Counted from the first letter of the stretch, positions 40,343-49,856 are shown. The stretch: 64,000 bases of DNA from Colwellia sp. (GCA_013215295.1 JABSOZ010000003.1:248001-312000), one strand, 5' to 3'. Numbers and translations: made by a program. Notes: generated by a model not told the origin, from the sequence alone.

Positions 40343-40373
40343 CAACTTAGTCGATAAATGTTCGACTAAGTTG
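40343..40373 (+). terminator. Probable terminator of the efflux operon
   Basis: A 12-bp stem CAACTTAGTCGA / TCGACTAAGTTG with a 7-base loop TAAATGT lies 61 bases after the cusA stop. The following sequence (GCTTTGC) has only a short T-run, so efficiency is uncertain. The 335-base gap from 40282 to 40615 otherwise holds only the 22-bp repeat noted separately and no gene. Confidence 0.6.
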
Positions 40374-40551
40374 GCTTTGCATACAAGTAATTAGCCTTGT
40401 ATTTAATTTTAGTGGTCTTATTAATACCCTTTGATGAATTAACTTAATTTACCTCTGTGAGCGTTTTTTTATTGCTAGCTCCTGTAAACTCTCAATGACA
40501 GCATTCAAATAACTCGTGCTTTACTCTCAACATTGAACAATGTATTAACTC

Positions 40552-40615
40552 TTATAATGGCACGTTGAGTAAATAATAATGGCATATTGAACAAATAATA
40601 ATGGGAAATTGAATA
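40552..40615 (+). repeat. 22-bp direct repeats ahead of the glutaredoxin-like gene
   Basis: Three units of the type ATAATGG-N2-A-N2-TTGA-N2-AAATA start 22 bases apart: TAATGG ends at 40560, 40582 and 40604. The last unit merges with the start codon of the next gene. The spacing of about two helical turns suggests a regulator could bind the array, but no known operator is recognised. Confidence 0.6.
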
Positions 40616-40843
40616 ATGAAGAAAATTGTTTTATACAGCATGAGTAACTGTCCGCATTGTGATACAGCGAAAGCGTACCTTGAAAAAAACAATATATCTT
40701 ACCGATTGTGTAATGTAAAAACGGCCGCGGGACAGAAAGAATTCCGCCGAGCAAATTTTAGATCGGTACCGGTAATAAAAATTGGAAATGAATACCTTCA
40801 AGGCTTTAAAGTCGCTGCTTTTACTAAACTCTATAATGACTAA
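40616..40843 (+). CDS. Glutaredoxin-like protein
   Basis: A 75-residue thioredoxin-fold protein with the dithiol active site CPHC at residues 12-15 (MSNCPHCDTAKAYLEKNNIS). The cis-proline motif is present as RSVPVIKIGNEYLQGF, as in NrdH/glutaredoxin proteins. It may reduce disulfides or glutathionylated substrates in the cytoplasm. It is 127 bases ahead of the TPR-GGDEF gene and the ovothiol genes, so a role in thiol redox metabolism linked to ovothiol is conceivable; that link is inference. Confidence 0.85.
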   Translation: MKKIVLYSMSNCPHCDTAKAYLEKNNISYRLCNVKTAAGQKEFRRANFRSVPVIKIGNEYLQGFKVAAFTKLYND

Positions 40844-40970
40844 TTTATTGAGATATTGAGTAAGATTGGGGTAACGTACTATTTTAATGCTTTGACTCGT
40901 TTTAAAAAAATGGCTATGTTAAAGTTAAAGTGTTGAATAAATTAACAGAGTCATTGGTTACGGATGTCTA

Positions 40971-42866
40971 ATGAAGTTTGATTTTTGTAGATTTTTTTCG
41001 TTTGTTGTTATTTTGTCTGTTTTAGTCTGTCCTCAGTCACAGGCAAACAATAGTGCGCAATCAGAAGTTGAGCAAGTCGATGTGTCTGTAAGACTATTGG
41101 ACATGGATGACGAAATACATCAACAACCCTTACGTTCATATCAACAACTATTAACCCTCGAAAATACTTTTATCGACATGCCTAAACTGCAGCAGCTTTG
41201 GTGGTTGTTACGTAAAGCTCAAGCAGAAAATCTCCTCTACTTCTATTCTAATTTTAATAAAACAGTTGCTCAAGCAGTAGCGCTTATAGATACCGATACG
41301 CCTGCAAAAATTAAAAGTAACCTTTATATTTTTCAAGGGCTGACCCTTCGACGTGATGCAGAGTATGCTAAGGCTGCGCTTATTTTTCGTAAGTCGATGA
41401 CTATCGCTAAAGCTGAAAAATTAACGTATCTTTTTATTATCGCCAAACAAGAGCTTGCTTATACCAAAAGTTTAACGGAACTGTTTGAGTTGTCATTAAA
41501 TGAAATGCAAGAAGCTTACTTAGAAGCCTATGCCTTAAAAGAAGACTTTCTCATTGCGATTATCAATGAAACATATGGTGCTATTTATGGTTATATGAAA
41601 GATTATGAGCAATCGATTGAGTATTATCAAAAAGCGTTGAATACCTATGAACGTTTAAATTATCCCGCCCATGTTTCAGAAGCTATTTATGGCATTGCTG
41701 CAACCTATCGTTATTGGCAAAAATATGAGTTGTCGATTCGATATTTTGAACTTTATCAAGAAAAATTAACTTTTACCCCTAACACCGATATTTCATTTTT
41801 TTCTGCCTATGGATTGGGCATGACACTCGCAGAAAAAGGCGATTGTTTAAAGGCCATAGATGTTATTAATCATGCATTAACGTTAAACGGATTAATTGAT
41901 TATAACGCTGAACTATACAAGCAACAGGTTCACTGTTTTATTATAATGGGTGAGTTAGACCAAGCTCAAACATCTTTGACGAAAGCAGAAAATATATTTA
42001 TCTCTCTGCCTGAATTGGTTGGAACTGAATGGCAACTTGAAGTGATAAAACTCGCAGCAGAGCTTGCACATGCAAGAAATAATGACCGTGTAGCTTTTCA
42101 ATTGTCTAGACAGTATTACGAAAAATACAATAAGTTACAGGTAGAAAACTCTAGTATACGGTTAACCAGTGCCCGTGCGGCTATGGAAAATGAGCGAAAA
42201 CACATTGAACAAGCGCTGACTCTGCAACGAGCAAAAGTTAATGCATTAGAAAAAGAGTCAATGAACCAACAAGAATTACAGAATATTTATTTATGGATCT
42301 TTATTCTCTGTAGCGGCGTAATTGTTATTACAGTAATAACGATTCAGCATATAAATAACAAGAAGATGTACGCAGTATCGATTAAAGACCCATTATCAAA
42401 TTTATTTAATCGACGCTATATTTTTGAGTATTTATCGGACTACCTCAAAGACACGTTAATAGAAAAAACGGAACTGTCCGTTATTTTACTAGATATTGAT
42501 GATTTTAAAGCAATCAATGACGAGTTTGGTCACCCTTTTGGTGATGTTGTTATTAAAAAAATAGCGGATATTTGTCATGAGGTTTTTCGTAATGAAGATG
42601 TTATAGGTCGTATTGGCGGGGAAGAGTTTTTATGTATTTTACCCCGTACCAACGAAAAACAATGCAAAGTCATTGCTGAGCGTCTTTTGAAAAAAATTAG
42701 TAAGCAAACTTATCTAAAAAAACCGGGGTTACAAATCACCGTAAGCATCGGTATTGCCACCTTTTCTGAAGTTAGCTCTTCGAGTGAAACGTTATATCTA
42801 CATGCTGATGCAGCCCTTTATCAAGCAAAGCGTAATGGTAAAAATAATGTGGTCATTTATCAATAG
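40971..42866 (+). CDS. Diguanylate cyclase with periplasmic TPR sensor domain
   Basis: This 631-residue protein should make c-di-GMP. It has a signal peptide (about 1-25), an all-helical TPR region outside the membrane (about 85-400, including ETYGAIYGYMKDYEQSIEYY), a coiled coil (about 405-435), a membrane helix (about 437-460) and a cytoplasmic GGDEF domain (about 468-630). The active site GGEEF is residues 549-553 and the product-inhibition I-site RNED is residues 540-543, exactly five residues ahead, so it looks catalytically competent and feedback-controlled. The next gene starts 17 bases downstream, implying co-transcription with the ovothiol genes. Confidence 0.92.
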   Translation: MKFDFCRFFSFVVILSVLVCPQSQANNSAQSEVEQVDVSVRLLDMDDEIHQQPLRSYQQLLTLENTFIDMPKLQQLWWLLRKAQAENLLYFYSNFNKTVAQAVALIDTDTPAKIKSNLYIFQGLTLRRDAEYAKAALIFRKSMTIAKAEKLTYLFIIAKQELAYTKSLTELFELSLNEMQEAYLEAYALKEDFLIAIINETYGAIYGYMKDYEQSIEYYQKALNTYERLNYPAHVSEAIYGIAATYRYWQKYELSIRYFELYQEKLTFTPNTDISFFSAYGLGMTLAEKGDCLKAIDVINHALTLNGLIDYNAELYKQQVHCFIIMGELDQAQTSLTKAENIFISLPELVGTEWQLEVIKLAAELAHARNNDRVAFQLSRQYYEKYNKLQVENSSIRLTSARAAMENERKHIEQALTLQRAKVNALEKESMNQQELQNIYLWIFILCSGVIVITVITIQHINNKKMYAVSIKDPLSNLFNRRYIFEYLSDYLKDTLIEKTELSVILLDIDDFKAINDEFGHPFGDVVIKKIADICHEVFRNEDVIGRIGGEEFLCILPRTNEKQCKVIAERLLKKISKQTYLKKPGLQITVSIGIATFSEVSSSSETLYLHADAALYQAKRNGKNNVVIYQ

Positions 42867-42883
42867 AAAATTTATTACCTTAT

Positions 42884-44035
42884 ATGAAAAATACAACCTC
42901 CTTATCTGCTCAAGCTATTATATTATTGCAAAATCATATAAAAAAACTTGGCTTTACCCCCGTAATTCACTTCGAATTAGAGGGCTGTTATCAACTTGAT
43001 GTGAGAATAAAAAAATTCTCATTGAATTACCCACGAATTAATCGTCAATTGGCCAATGCAGGCATCGACGGAGAACTTGTTCCAGAATATTGGCGGAATC
43101 AGTGGGAGTATGTTTCTCTATTTAATGGTCAGTCACCTTTAAAAGAAGCTGATAACTTAAGTCAAGCGTTGAAAATTTTGCCGCGCTTATTTGCAGAACA
43201 AGGTATTTATAAAACGTTAATTAAACCTGTTGTATGGGCGGGTGATAAAGGTAAATTAGCCAACGGCAGTGGTGATATATTTACCACGGAAACACGCGCT
43301 GTTCATATTCCTAATGCCGTGCAGATGAATATTAGCGCTATTGATGGTGAAGGTAATAACATTATAATCGATGGCGGTTTTGGTGAATATTTACAACAAT
43401 GTTTTCTAGATACTAGCTTAAATTGCAGCTTGATTTATTTACCGGAAGAAGAAGCCTTTGAACGTTTAGCGTTAAAAAGTAAGTATGGTTTGGCTGCTGA
43501 ATTGTGTTCTCCTATCGATATTTCCGGCGGGCATCAAGGCAGTATTGCCTTATATAAAGAAGTGGGTAAACATAATCAAGCCATGGGCGAAGAGCCGTTA
43601 CTGTACGACCACAATAATAACGTATTGGTGAGTCAGCAAAATTGGCAAAAAACCGCTCGGATCGAACATAGACTTGGTGCATCAAGCACACAATATAATG
43701 CTTATTTCAATATTATTTATGCATTATTGAACTTAATTGATGCACTTGAAGTATATAAAGGTGATAACTGTCGTAGATTGCTTCGTAAAGACGTTCATCA
43801 GCAAGACTTGCCATTGTCTTTGTATGATAATAATTTGACAACGGGTGTAGGTGCAATATCATTATTTGAAAATGATAACTGGTTCAGTGAAAGTTTAAAT
43901 AAGCTGTCCGGTCAATCTTTAGGTTGTGAACAAATGATCAGTCAGTCGAATTTAGGTGACAAAATAAAGCAAATGATTTTAGCGCCATACCAACAGAAAC
44001 TTATTCTCAAACAATCATTCATTCGTTATAAATAG
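42884..44035 (+). CDS. Divergent glutamine-synthetase-like protein in the ovothiol operon
   Basis: I do not recognise a named family, but the 383-residue sequence follows the glutamine synthetase catalytic pattern: paired acids FELEGC (residues 30-35), QWE (73-75), an ADN helix then KPV (114-116) and QMNIS (147-151), and at 259-266 RIEHRLGA followed by a helix, matching the GS RIEHRL signature. It lacks the N-terminal beta-grasp half of full-length GS. If it is a ligase, it could join an amine to a gamma-carboxyl of glutamate or of an ovothiol intermediate. It lies 17 bases after the GGDEF gene and 15 bases before ovoA. Confidence 0.5.
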   Translation: MKNTTSLSAQAIILLQNHIKKLGFTPVIHFELEGCYQLDVRIKKFSLNYPRINRQLANAGIDGELVPEYWRNQWEYVSLFNGQSPLKEADNLSQALKILPRLFAEQGIYKTLIKPVVWAGDKGKLANGSGDIFTTETRAVHIPNAVQMNISAIDGEGNNIIIDGGFGEYLQQCFLDTSLNCSLIYLPEEEAFERLALKSKYGLAAELCSPIDISGGHQGSIALYKEVGKHNQAMGEEPLLYDHNNNVLVSQQNWQKTARIEHRLGASSTQYNAYFNIIYALLNLIDALEVYKGDNCRRLLRKDVHQQDLPLSLYDNNLTTGVGAISLFENDNWFSESLNKLSGQSLGCEQMISQSNLGDKIKQMILAPYQQKLILKQSFIRYK

Positions 44036-44050
44036 CTAAAAATATAAAAT

Positions 44051-46183
44051 ATGAATTTTATCAATAATCAAAATATTACCCCACAGCTTAATGGTTTATC
44101 AGTGGATGATAAACGGGCAGAGCTGAAAAATTACTTTCATAATACTTGGACAACTTACGAATCGTTATTTGCGTTAATTAATAACGATGAAGCATATTAT
44201 TTGCGACCAGAATCCTTACGTCATCCACTTATCTTTTATTTTGGCCATACGGCTACATTCTTCATTAATAAACTGATTCTGGGTAAATATATTAACAAAC
44301 GGGTAAATACAAAATTAGAGGCGGTTTGCGCGGTTGGCGTTGATGAAATGAGTTGGGATGATCTCAACAGTGAACATTACGACTGGCCCAATGTTGATGA
44401 AGTGAGAGAATATCGAGAGCTGGTTTTTGGCTTAGTCAATCGGCTTATCGATACCATGGAATTAACCTTGCCTATCAAACAAGACACATTAGCTTGGGTG
44501 ATATTAATGGGCTGTGAACATGAGCGTATACATCTGGAAACGTCGTCAGTGATCATGCGTATGTTGCCGTTAGCTCATTTAACGAACCAAACAGAAGAAC
44601 ATGGCCGATGGAGAGACTGTACTCAATTTTCTGCTGCGCCAACAAATGAATTATTACCCGTTGCTGAAAACTCAATCGTGTTAGGTAAAAAATCAAGTGA
44701 TGAAACCTATGGTTGGGATAATGAGTATGGCCAATTATCCGTTACTGTAGCGCCATTCTCAGCGGCCAAGTATTTAGTTTCTAATCAAGAGTTTTTAGCT
44801 TTCATTCAAGCTGATGGTTATAAAAATCCACATTACTGGACTGAAGAAGGTCAACAATGGCTGAATTTTACCAAAACTGAAATGCCACGTTTTTGGCAGA
44901 AAAATGGTGATGAGTACCTACAACGTAATTTACTTAACGAAATACTTTTACCACTGAACTGGCCAGCAGAAGTTAACTACTTAGAAGCGAAGGCTTTTTG
45001 TCAGTGGAAAAGCGAAAAAACCAATAAACACATAGCAATGCCAACAGAAGCACAGTGGCATTGCTTACGAGAAAATGTCACTGAAGACAAACCTGATTAC
45101 CTTAACACGTCGGCAAATATCAACTTAGCGCATTATGCTTCTTCATGTCCGGTTGACGAGTTTTCTGCGGGGCAATTCTATGATGTTATTGGTAATGTTT
45201 GGCAATGGAATGAGTCCGCAATAGATGGTTATGAGGGCTTTAAAGTTCACCCTCTATACGACGACTTTTCTACGCCAACCTTTGATGGCCAGCATAATTT
45301 GATTAAAGGTGGTTCATGGATATCAACGGGTAATGAAACCATTGCTTCGTCTCGTTATGCTTTTCGCCGCCATTTTACTCAACATGCAGGTTTTCGTTAT
45401 GTAGAAAACCTTGATGGGAAAATTCCATTAACACCGGTAAATTGTTATGAAACGGATGTTGAAGTCTGCGAGCAACTGGAAAGCCATTATGGTGATAAAC
45501 ATTTAAATATTGATAATTATTCACAACAAGTCAGTGGCTTATTGCTTGATAAAGTTAAAGAATATGGTGTTAGTACCAGCAAGTTATTGAATGTAGGCTG
45601 TAGTGTAGGTCGAACGGCTTTTGAGTTGTCTGAGTATTTTCAACATATTGATGCAGTTGATTTTTCTGCACGTTACATACAATACGGTGTTCAACTTCAA
45701 CAACAAAAAACACTCCGTTACACCGCTGTTATTTCAGGTGACATACAGAGTTTTCACGAAGTATCCCTTAAAAATTTATCATTGAGTGAATCGGTTGACC
45801 ATATTGTTTTCAGTCAGGGTGATGCGAGTAATTTAAAAACTATGTTTAATGGCTATGACGCTATTTTAGTTGAGCATGCGTTAGAAAAAAGTTACCAGCC
45901 TAAACAGTTGTTAGCTACATTATCGCAAAGGCTCAACAAGCAAGGATACCTTTTCGTATTAACGGATCATCAATACTCAACGCAACATACTGAAAAAGAA
46001 AATTGGTTAGGTGGTCTTAAAGTAAACGGTGAAAATCTCAGTGGTTTCGATGGTTTAAGCGAAAAGTTACAAGATGACTTTTGCTTTTTAGCCGCGCATC
46101 CATTATCGCGAGTGATTAAAAAAAATCATTGCACCTTCACTGTAACAACAACAGAAATGTCGATCTGGCAACGGAAAACGTAG
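44051..46183 (+). CDS. ovoA: OvoA, 5-histidylcysteine sulfoxide synthase with methyltransferase domain
   Basis: OvoA is the iron enzyme that couples cysteine and histidine through O2 to 5-histidylcysteine sulfoxide, the first step of ovothiol A synthesis, and its C-terminal domain later N-methylates 5-thiohistidine. The 710 residues fit: a DinB_2 domain (about 25-180) with iron ligands His66 and the H-x3-H-x-E motif His157-His161-Glu163 (HERIHLE), an FGE-sulfatase domain (about 215-450; GNVWQWNES and IKGGSWIS) and a SAM methyltransferase domain (about 490-710; LLNVGCSVGRTAFEL). All motifs are intact. Confidence 0.93.
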   Translation: MNFINNQNITPQLNGLSVDDKRAELKNYFHNTWTTYESLFALINNDEAYYLRPESLRHPLIFYFGHTATFFINKLILGKYINKRVNTKLEAVCAVGVDEMSWDDLNSEHYDWPNVDEVREYRELVFGLVNRLIDTMELTLPIKQDTLAWVILMGCEHERIHLETSSVIMRMLPLAHLTNQTEEHGRWRDCTQFSAAPTNELLPVAENSIVLGKKSSDETYGWDNEYGQLSVTVAPFSAAKYLVSNQEFLAFIQADGYKNPHYWTEEGQQWLNFTKTEMPRFWQKNGDEYLQRNLLNEILLPLNWPAEVNYLEAKAFCQWKSEKTNKHIAMPTEAQWHCLRENVTEDKPDYLNTSANINLAHYASSCPVDEFSAGQFYDVIGNVWQWNESAIDGYEGFKVHPLYDDFSTPTFDGQHNLIKGGSWISTGNETIASSRYAFRRHFTQHAGFRYVENLDGKIPLTPVNCYETDVEVCEQLESHYGDKHLNIDNYSQQVSGLLLDKVKEYGVSTSKLLNVGCSVGRTAFELSEYFQHIDAVDFSARYIQYGVQLQQQKTLRYTAVISGDIQSFHEVSLKNLSLSESVDHIVFSQGDASNLKTMFNGYDAILVEHALEKSYQPKQLLATLSQRLNKQGYLFVLTDHQYSTQHTEKENWLGGLKVNGENLSGFDGLSEKLQDDFCFLAAHPLSRVIKKNHCTFTVTTTEMSIWQRKT

Positions 46184-46189
46184 CAAACA

Positions 46190-47392
46190 ATGAGAAAAAC
46201 TTTACCTGCACATATTGCTTTTGGTCAGCAACTTGCGGCAAATGAAAACGTGACTATTCATTATAATTTGAGTAACTCTTGTGGGCAAAGTTTGTCAGTG
46301 GCGCAGTTATGCGCTATAGGAGGCGTTAGCCTTGATGATTTACTGGCTGAGCAAGAGTTATCATATTCATCAATAAGTGGCAGTTATCGGTTACGTTCAT
46401 TGATTGCTCGTTTTCATCAAGACTATAATAACCATGAGTATAAGTTGTCTGCGGATAATGTATTAACATTTTGTGGTGCTCAAGAAGCACTGTCAGCCAT
46501 TTATCAAAGCGTATTTTTTAATGATGACCTTGACAATAAAAAGGATGGCGATAAACATTGTGAAATGGAAATTGTTGTTGTCACGCCATGTTATCCCACT
46601 TTGGTGAAAATGGCAGAGCAATTGGGTATAAAGGTAAGGTGTTTAGCGGTTAACTTTGAAGAAAATTGGCAAACTAATGAACAAGCGCTTTTAGCTTTAG
46701 TCAACGAAAACACCCGATTAATTGTACTTAATTCACCTCATAATCCGAGTGGAAGTATCATAAATAGTGAGTTTTCAAATCGAATACTTACCATAGCGAA
46801 AAAATTTAATTGTTACCTTTTATCTGATGACGTATCCCAAGCAAGCAACTATAACAATATTGCGTTAGCACATGCCTATTTAGATTATGATCGTACTATT
46901 GTGGTATCCGTATTATCAAAAAGTTTTGGTTTGGGAGGTGTGCGCATTGGTTGGGCAGTGACTAAGAATAAGTCGCTGTTAAAAAAACTATTAGCGATAA
47001 AAGCACAAGCATCAATTTGCACCTCAGTTGTTGATGAAAAGCTGGCAGAGCTTGCATTAGAAAATCATGAGAAAATCATCAACAGTAATAACGCTATTAT
47101 CAAAAGTAACATAACGATATTTCAGCAATTCATCGACACCCATCATCAGTATTTTAGTTGGCATGCTCCTCAAGCAGGCTTACTCACTTTAGTTAAATGT
47201 CATACTCAAATACCCATGCTTAAATGGGCTGAGCAACTTGCCGAACAAACAGGGATATTTATTTATCCCGCCTGTTTGTTTGGTCTTGAAGGTTCATATT
47301 TTCGTTTAGGATTAGGAGGAAAGAATCTTTCTGTGATAGTAGAATTACTGCAAACATTTGTTAAAAACCATCAACAGTTGAATGATAAATAA
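46190..47392 (+). CDS. ovoB: OvoB-like PLP-dependent sulfoxide lyase (aminotransferase fold)
   Basis: OvoB cleaves the C-S bond of 5-histidylcysteine sulfoxide to give 5-thiohistidine. This 400-residue fold-type I enzyme has the PLP lysine Lys244 in VLSKSFGLGGVRIGW, the Asn and Pro of NSPHNPSG (181-188) and the cofactor-binding Asp213/Asp214. Fold-type I enzymes of this class cannot be told from aminotransferases by sequence alone; the six-base distance to ovoA supports the OvoB role. Confidence 0.82.
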   Translation: MRKTLPAHIAFGQQLAANENVTIHYNLSNSCGQSLSVAQLCAIGGVSLDDLLAEQELSYSSISGSYRLRSLIARFHQDYNNHEYKLSADNVLTFCGAQEALSAIYQSVFFNDDLDNKKDGDKHCEMEIVVVTPCYPTLVKMAEQLGIKVRCLAVNFEENWQTNEQALLALVNENTRLIVLNSPHNPSGSIINSEFSNRILTIAKKFNCYLLSDDVSQASNYNNIALAHAYLDYDRTIVVSVLSKSFGLGGVRIGWAVTKNKSLLKKLLAIKAQASICTSVVDEKLAELALENHEKIINSNNAIIKSNITIFQQFIDTHHQYFSWHAPQAGLLTLVKCHTQIPMLKWAEQLAEQTGIFIYPACLFGLEGSYFRLGLGGKNLSVIVELLQTFVKNHQQLNDK

Positions 47393-47529
47393 AAAAATAA
47401 TTTGTTCGTTATTTTATTGATTTTGTTGTCTTTTGTTAGAGGTGACACAGACGGTTACATTTACACATAAACTTTTTGAACTTTAACTACGACAATAGGT
47501 GTAATAAAATGTAATTGTGAGCAACTTAG

Positions 47530-49836
47530 ATGTTTGACCAAAACAATAATAATATCAACCTAAAGACAGAAGACAATGCGACGCCTAGTGTTTCACTCTT
47601 CAAAAAATGCCTTATTACTACCTTAACGCTGCTAAGTGTTAATTTTTCACTTCAAGCGGCAGAATCCATAAAGCAAAGTTATGCATTAACTCACTTTGAA
47701 GACAAAATAGTCGTTGATGGTGTTATGGATGAACCTGTGTGGAAAAGTGCCACCAAAATGTTACTTAAGTATGAAAATAATCCAGGAGAAGGTATTCCAG
47801 CAACAGCAAAAACTGAAATATTTTTCTATGAAAATGGTGAAACCTTTAACGTTGCTATTATTGCCTATGATCCAGAACCTGAACTTATTCGCGCCTCATT
47901 ACGTGACCGAGATGCGTTATGGAATGATGATAATGTTGGTATTATTATCGACACTTTTAACGATCAACGAAGTGCTTATGAATTCTTTGTAAATCCTCTT
48001 GGTGCTCAAGCCGATATGCGTATGGATGATACAAATGGCTGGCATGAAGATGCATCTTGGGATGCTATTTGGAATAGTGCAGGGAAAATAACTGATATTG
48101 GCTACGTCGTTGAAATGAGTATTCCTTTTACTGCATTACGTTTTCCTCAAGTTGATGGGAAATTAACTTGGAATGTTGCGGGCTGGAGAAATTATCCTCG
48201 CGATGTTCGACGTCAGATGGCAACGTACAAGCGTGATCGTAATATTAAATGTAACTTATGCCAGTTTGATCAAATGGTTGGCTTTAATAGCATCAAACCC
48301 AGTAATAATTTTCAGTTAACACCAACACTCACGGTATCTCGCCAAGATAAAAAATCAGATGTCCCTGGAGCTTGGGAAAGTGGTGATACAGAAACAGACC
48401 CTAGTTTGGATATTCGTTGGGGCATTACCCAAGATATGGTATTAAACGCGACCATCAATCCAGATTTTTCACAAGTAGAAGCAGATGCTGGCCAGCTTGA
48501 TGTTAATAGTACTGATTCATTATTTTTTCCTGAAAAGCGGCCATTCTTTTTAGATGGCGCCTCGTATTTTGATACCAGTAACTTCAACTTTGTTCATACC
48601 CGTAATATTGCTGAGCCTGATGTTGGTGTGAAATTAACAGGGAAAACAAATGAACATAGTTATGGCTTGATGGTAGCAAATGACAGTAATACACGCTTTT
48701 TAATGCCGGGAAATTCAGGCTCAGATATTGCTGTATTAAATGATGAGTCAGAAGTTGTTGTGGCTCGCTATAAAATGGATGTTGGTGAGCATAACGATGT
48801 GGGTGTGTTGGTTACAAACAGAAAAGCAACCGATTATAAAAATACCTTGGTTTCTATCGATGGAAATTATTGGATCAGTCAAACAGACAGTTTACGTTAT
48901 CAAATAGCCCGTTCAGAATCAGACAATCCAGAAAAAGTGACAACAGAATTTGGTGTAGCAAAGGAGCAACAAGGTAATGCCTATAGCTTGGCATATTCAC
49001 ATCAAACACGCGATTATAGTCTTAAAGCAATGTACACGAATGTTGAAGAAGACTTTCGTGCTGATTTAGGTTTTCAGTCGCGAGCAAATTATGAAAAAGT
49101 TGTCTTAGGTGGTAATCAAACGTGGTATGGCACCGAAGAAGATACGCTCACTCAATGGGGATATTTTGGTGATTGGGATAAAACCTACGACCAAGACGGC
49201 AAAATGCTTGAGCAAGAGTATGAATTATTTGGCGAAATTGAAGGACCAATGCAAATGTACAGTAATTTTGGTTTTACTCATAGAGAGCGATACTTCGACG
49301 GTGAATACTTTTATGAAAATCAAGCGAGAAGTTATTTACAGTTTACGCCAACTTCTGGATTGAAGTTACAGTTCTTTACTCGGTTGGGTAAACAAATTGA
49401 TTACGCGAATACCCGCTTAGGTGACGTATTTAATTTTGAAACAACCGTCACTTGGGATGCCAATAAGCATATTAATATAGATTTCACCCACAACTACAGC
49501 CAACTAGATATTAAAGGTAAACGTTTATTTACCGCTAATCAGTATGACGTTAGGTTTGGTTATCAGTTTAATATGCGCAGCATTTTGAAATTTGTTGTTC
49601 AATATACCGATATAGAAAGAGATGCTGATATGTATAACTATGATGATATTGATGATCGTCCTCATCAAATCAGTAAACATTTTTCAACACAGCTTATTTA
49701 TTCTTATAAAATTAATCCACAAACACTGTTTTTTGTTGGTTATTCTGATGGCGGTTATCAAGACGACGATTTAGACTCACTTGAACGAAACAAGAGAACG
49801 ATTTTTACCAAGTTTAGTTACGCTTGGCAGTTATAA
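47530..49836 (+). CDS. CBM9-like / DUF5916 outer-membrane protein
   Basis: A 768-residue exported protein: signal peptide (hydrophobic part about residues 27-43, cleaved after SLQAA), an N-terminal carbohydrate-binding family 9-like domain (about 50-230; DGVMDEPVWKSA and NDDNVGIIIDTFND) and a DUF5916 region that looks like an outer-membrane beta-barrel, ending in a C-terminal aromatic strand KFSYAWQL. RPFFLDGASYF is a conserved DUF5916 motif. Function unknown; a role in binding or taking up a glycan or peptide is possible. It has its own upstream region of 137 bases and need not belong to the ovo operon. Confidence 0.82.
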   Translation: MFDQNNNNINLKTEDNATPSVSLFKKCLITTLTLLSVNFSLQAAESIKQSYALTHFEDKIVVDGVMDEPVWKSATKMLLKYENNPGEGIPATAKTEIFFYENGETFNVAIIAYDPEPELIRASLRDRDALWNDDNVGIIIDTFNDQRSAYEFFVNPLGAQADMRMDDTNGWHEDASWDAIWNSAGKITDIGYVVEMSIPFTALRFPQVDGKLTWNVAGWRNYPRDVRRQMATYKRDRNIKCNLCQFDQMVGFNSIKPSNNFQLTPTLTVSRQDKKSDVPGAWESGDTETDPSLDIRWGITQDMVLNATINPDFSQVEADAGQLDVNSTDSLFFPEKRPFFLDGASYFDTSNFNFVHTRNIAEPDVGVKLTGKTNEHSYGLMVANDSNTRFLMPGNSGSDIAVLNDESEVVVARYKMDVGEHNDVGVLVTNRKATDYKNTLVSIDGNYWISQTDSLRYQIARSESDNPEKVTTEFGVAKEQQGNAYSLAYSHQTRDYSLKAMYTNVEEDFRADLGFQSRANYEKVVLGGNQTWYGTEEDTLTQWGYFGDWDKTYDQDGKMLEQEYELFGEIEGPMQMYSNFGFTHRERYFDGEYFYENQARSYLQFTPTSGLKLQFFTRLGKQIDYANTRLGDVFNFETTVTWDANKHINIDFTHNYSQLDIKGKRLFTANQYDVRFGYQFNMRSILKFVVQYTDIERDADMYNYDDIDDRPHQISKHFSTQLIYSYKINPQTLFFVGYSDGGYQDDDLDSLERNKRTIFTKFSYAWQL

Positions 49837-49856
49837 ATAACAGGAGATAAGTTGAA

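Noticed and set aside
42754-42999. 81-residue ORF spanning the GGDEF end and the GS-like start
   Set aside because: It overlaps two well-supported genes in a different frame and has no ribosome site or recognised domain.
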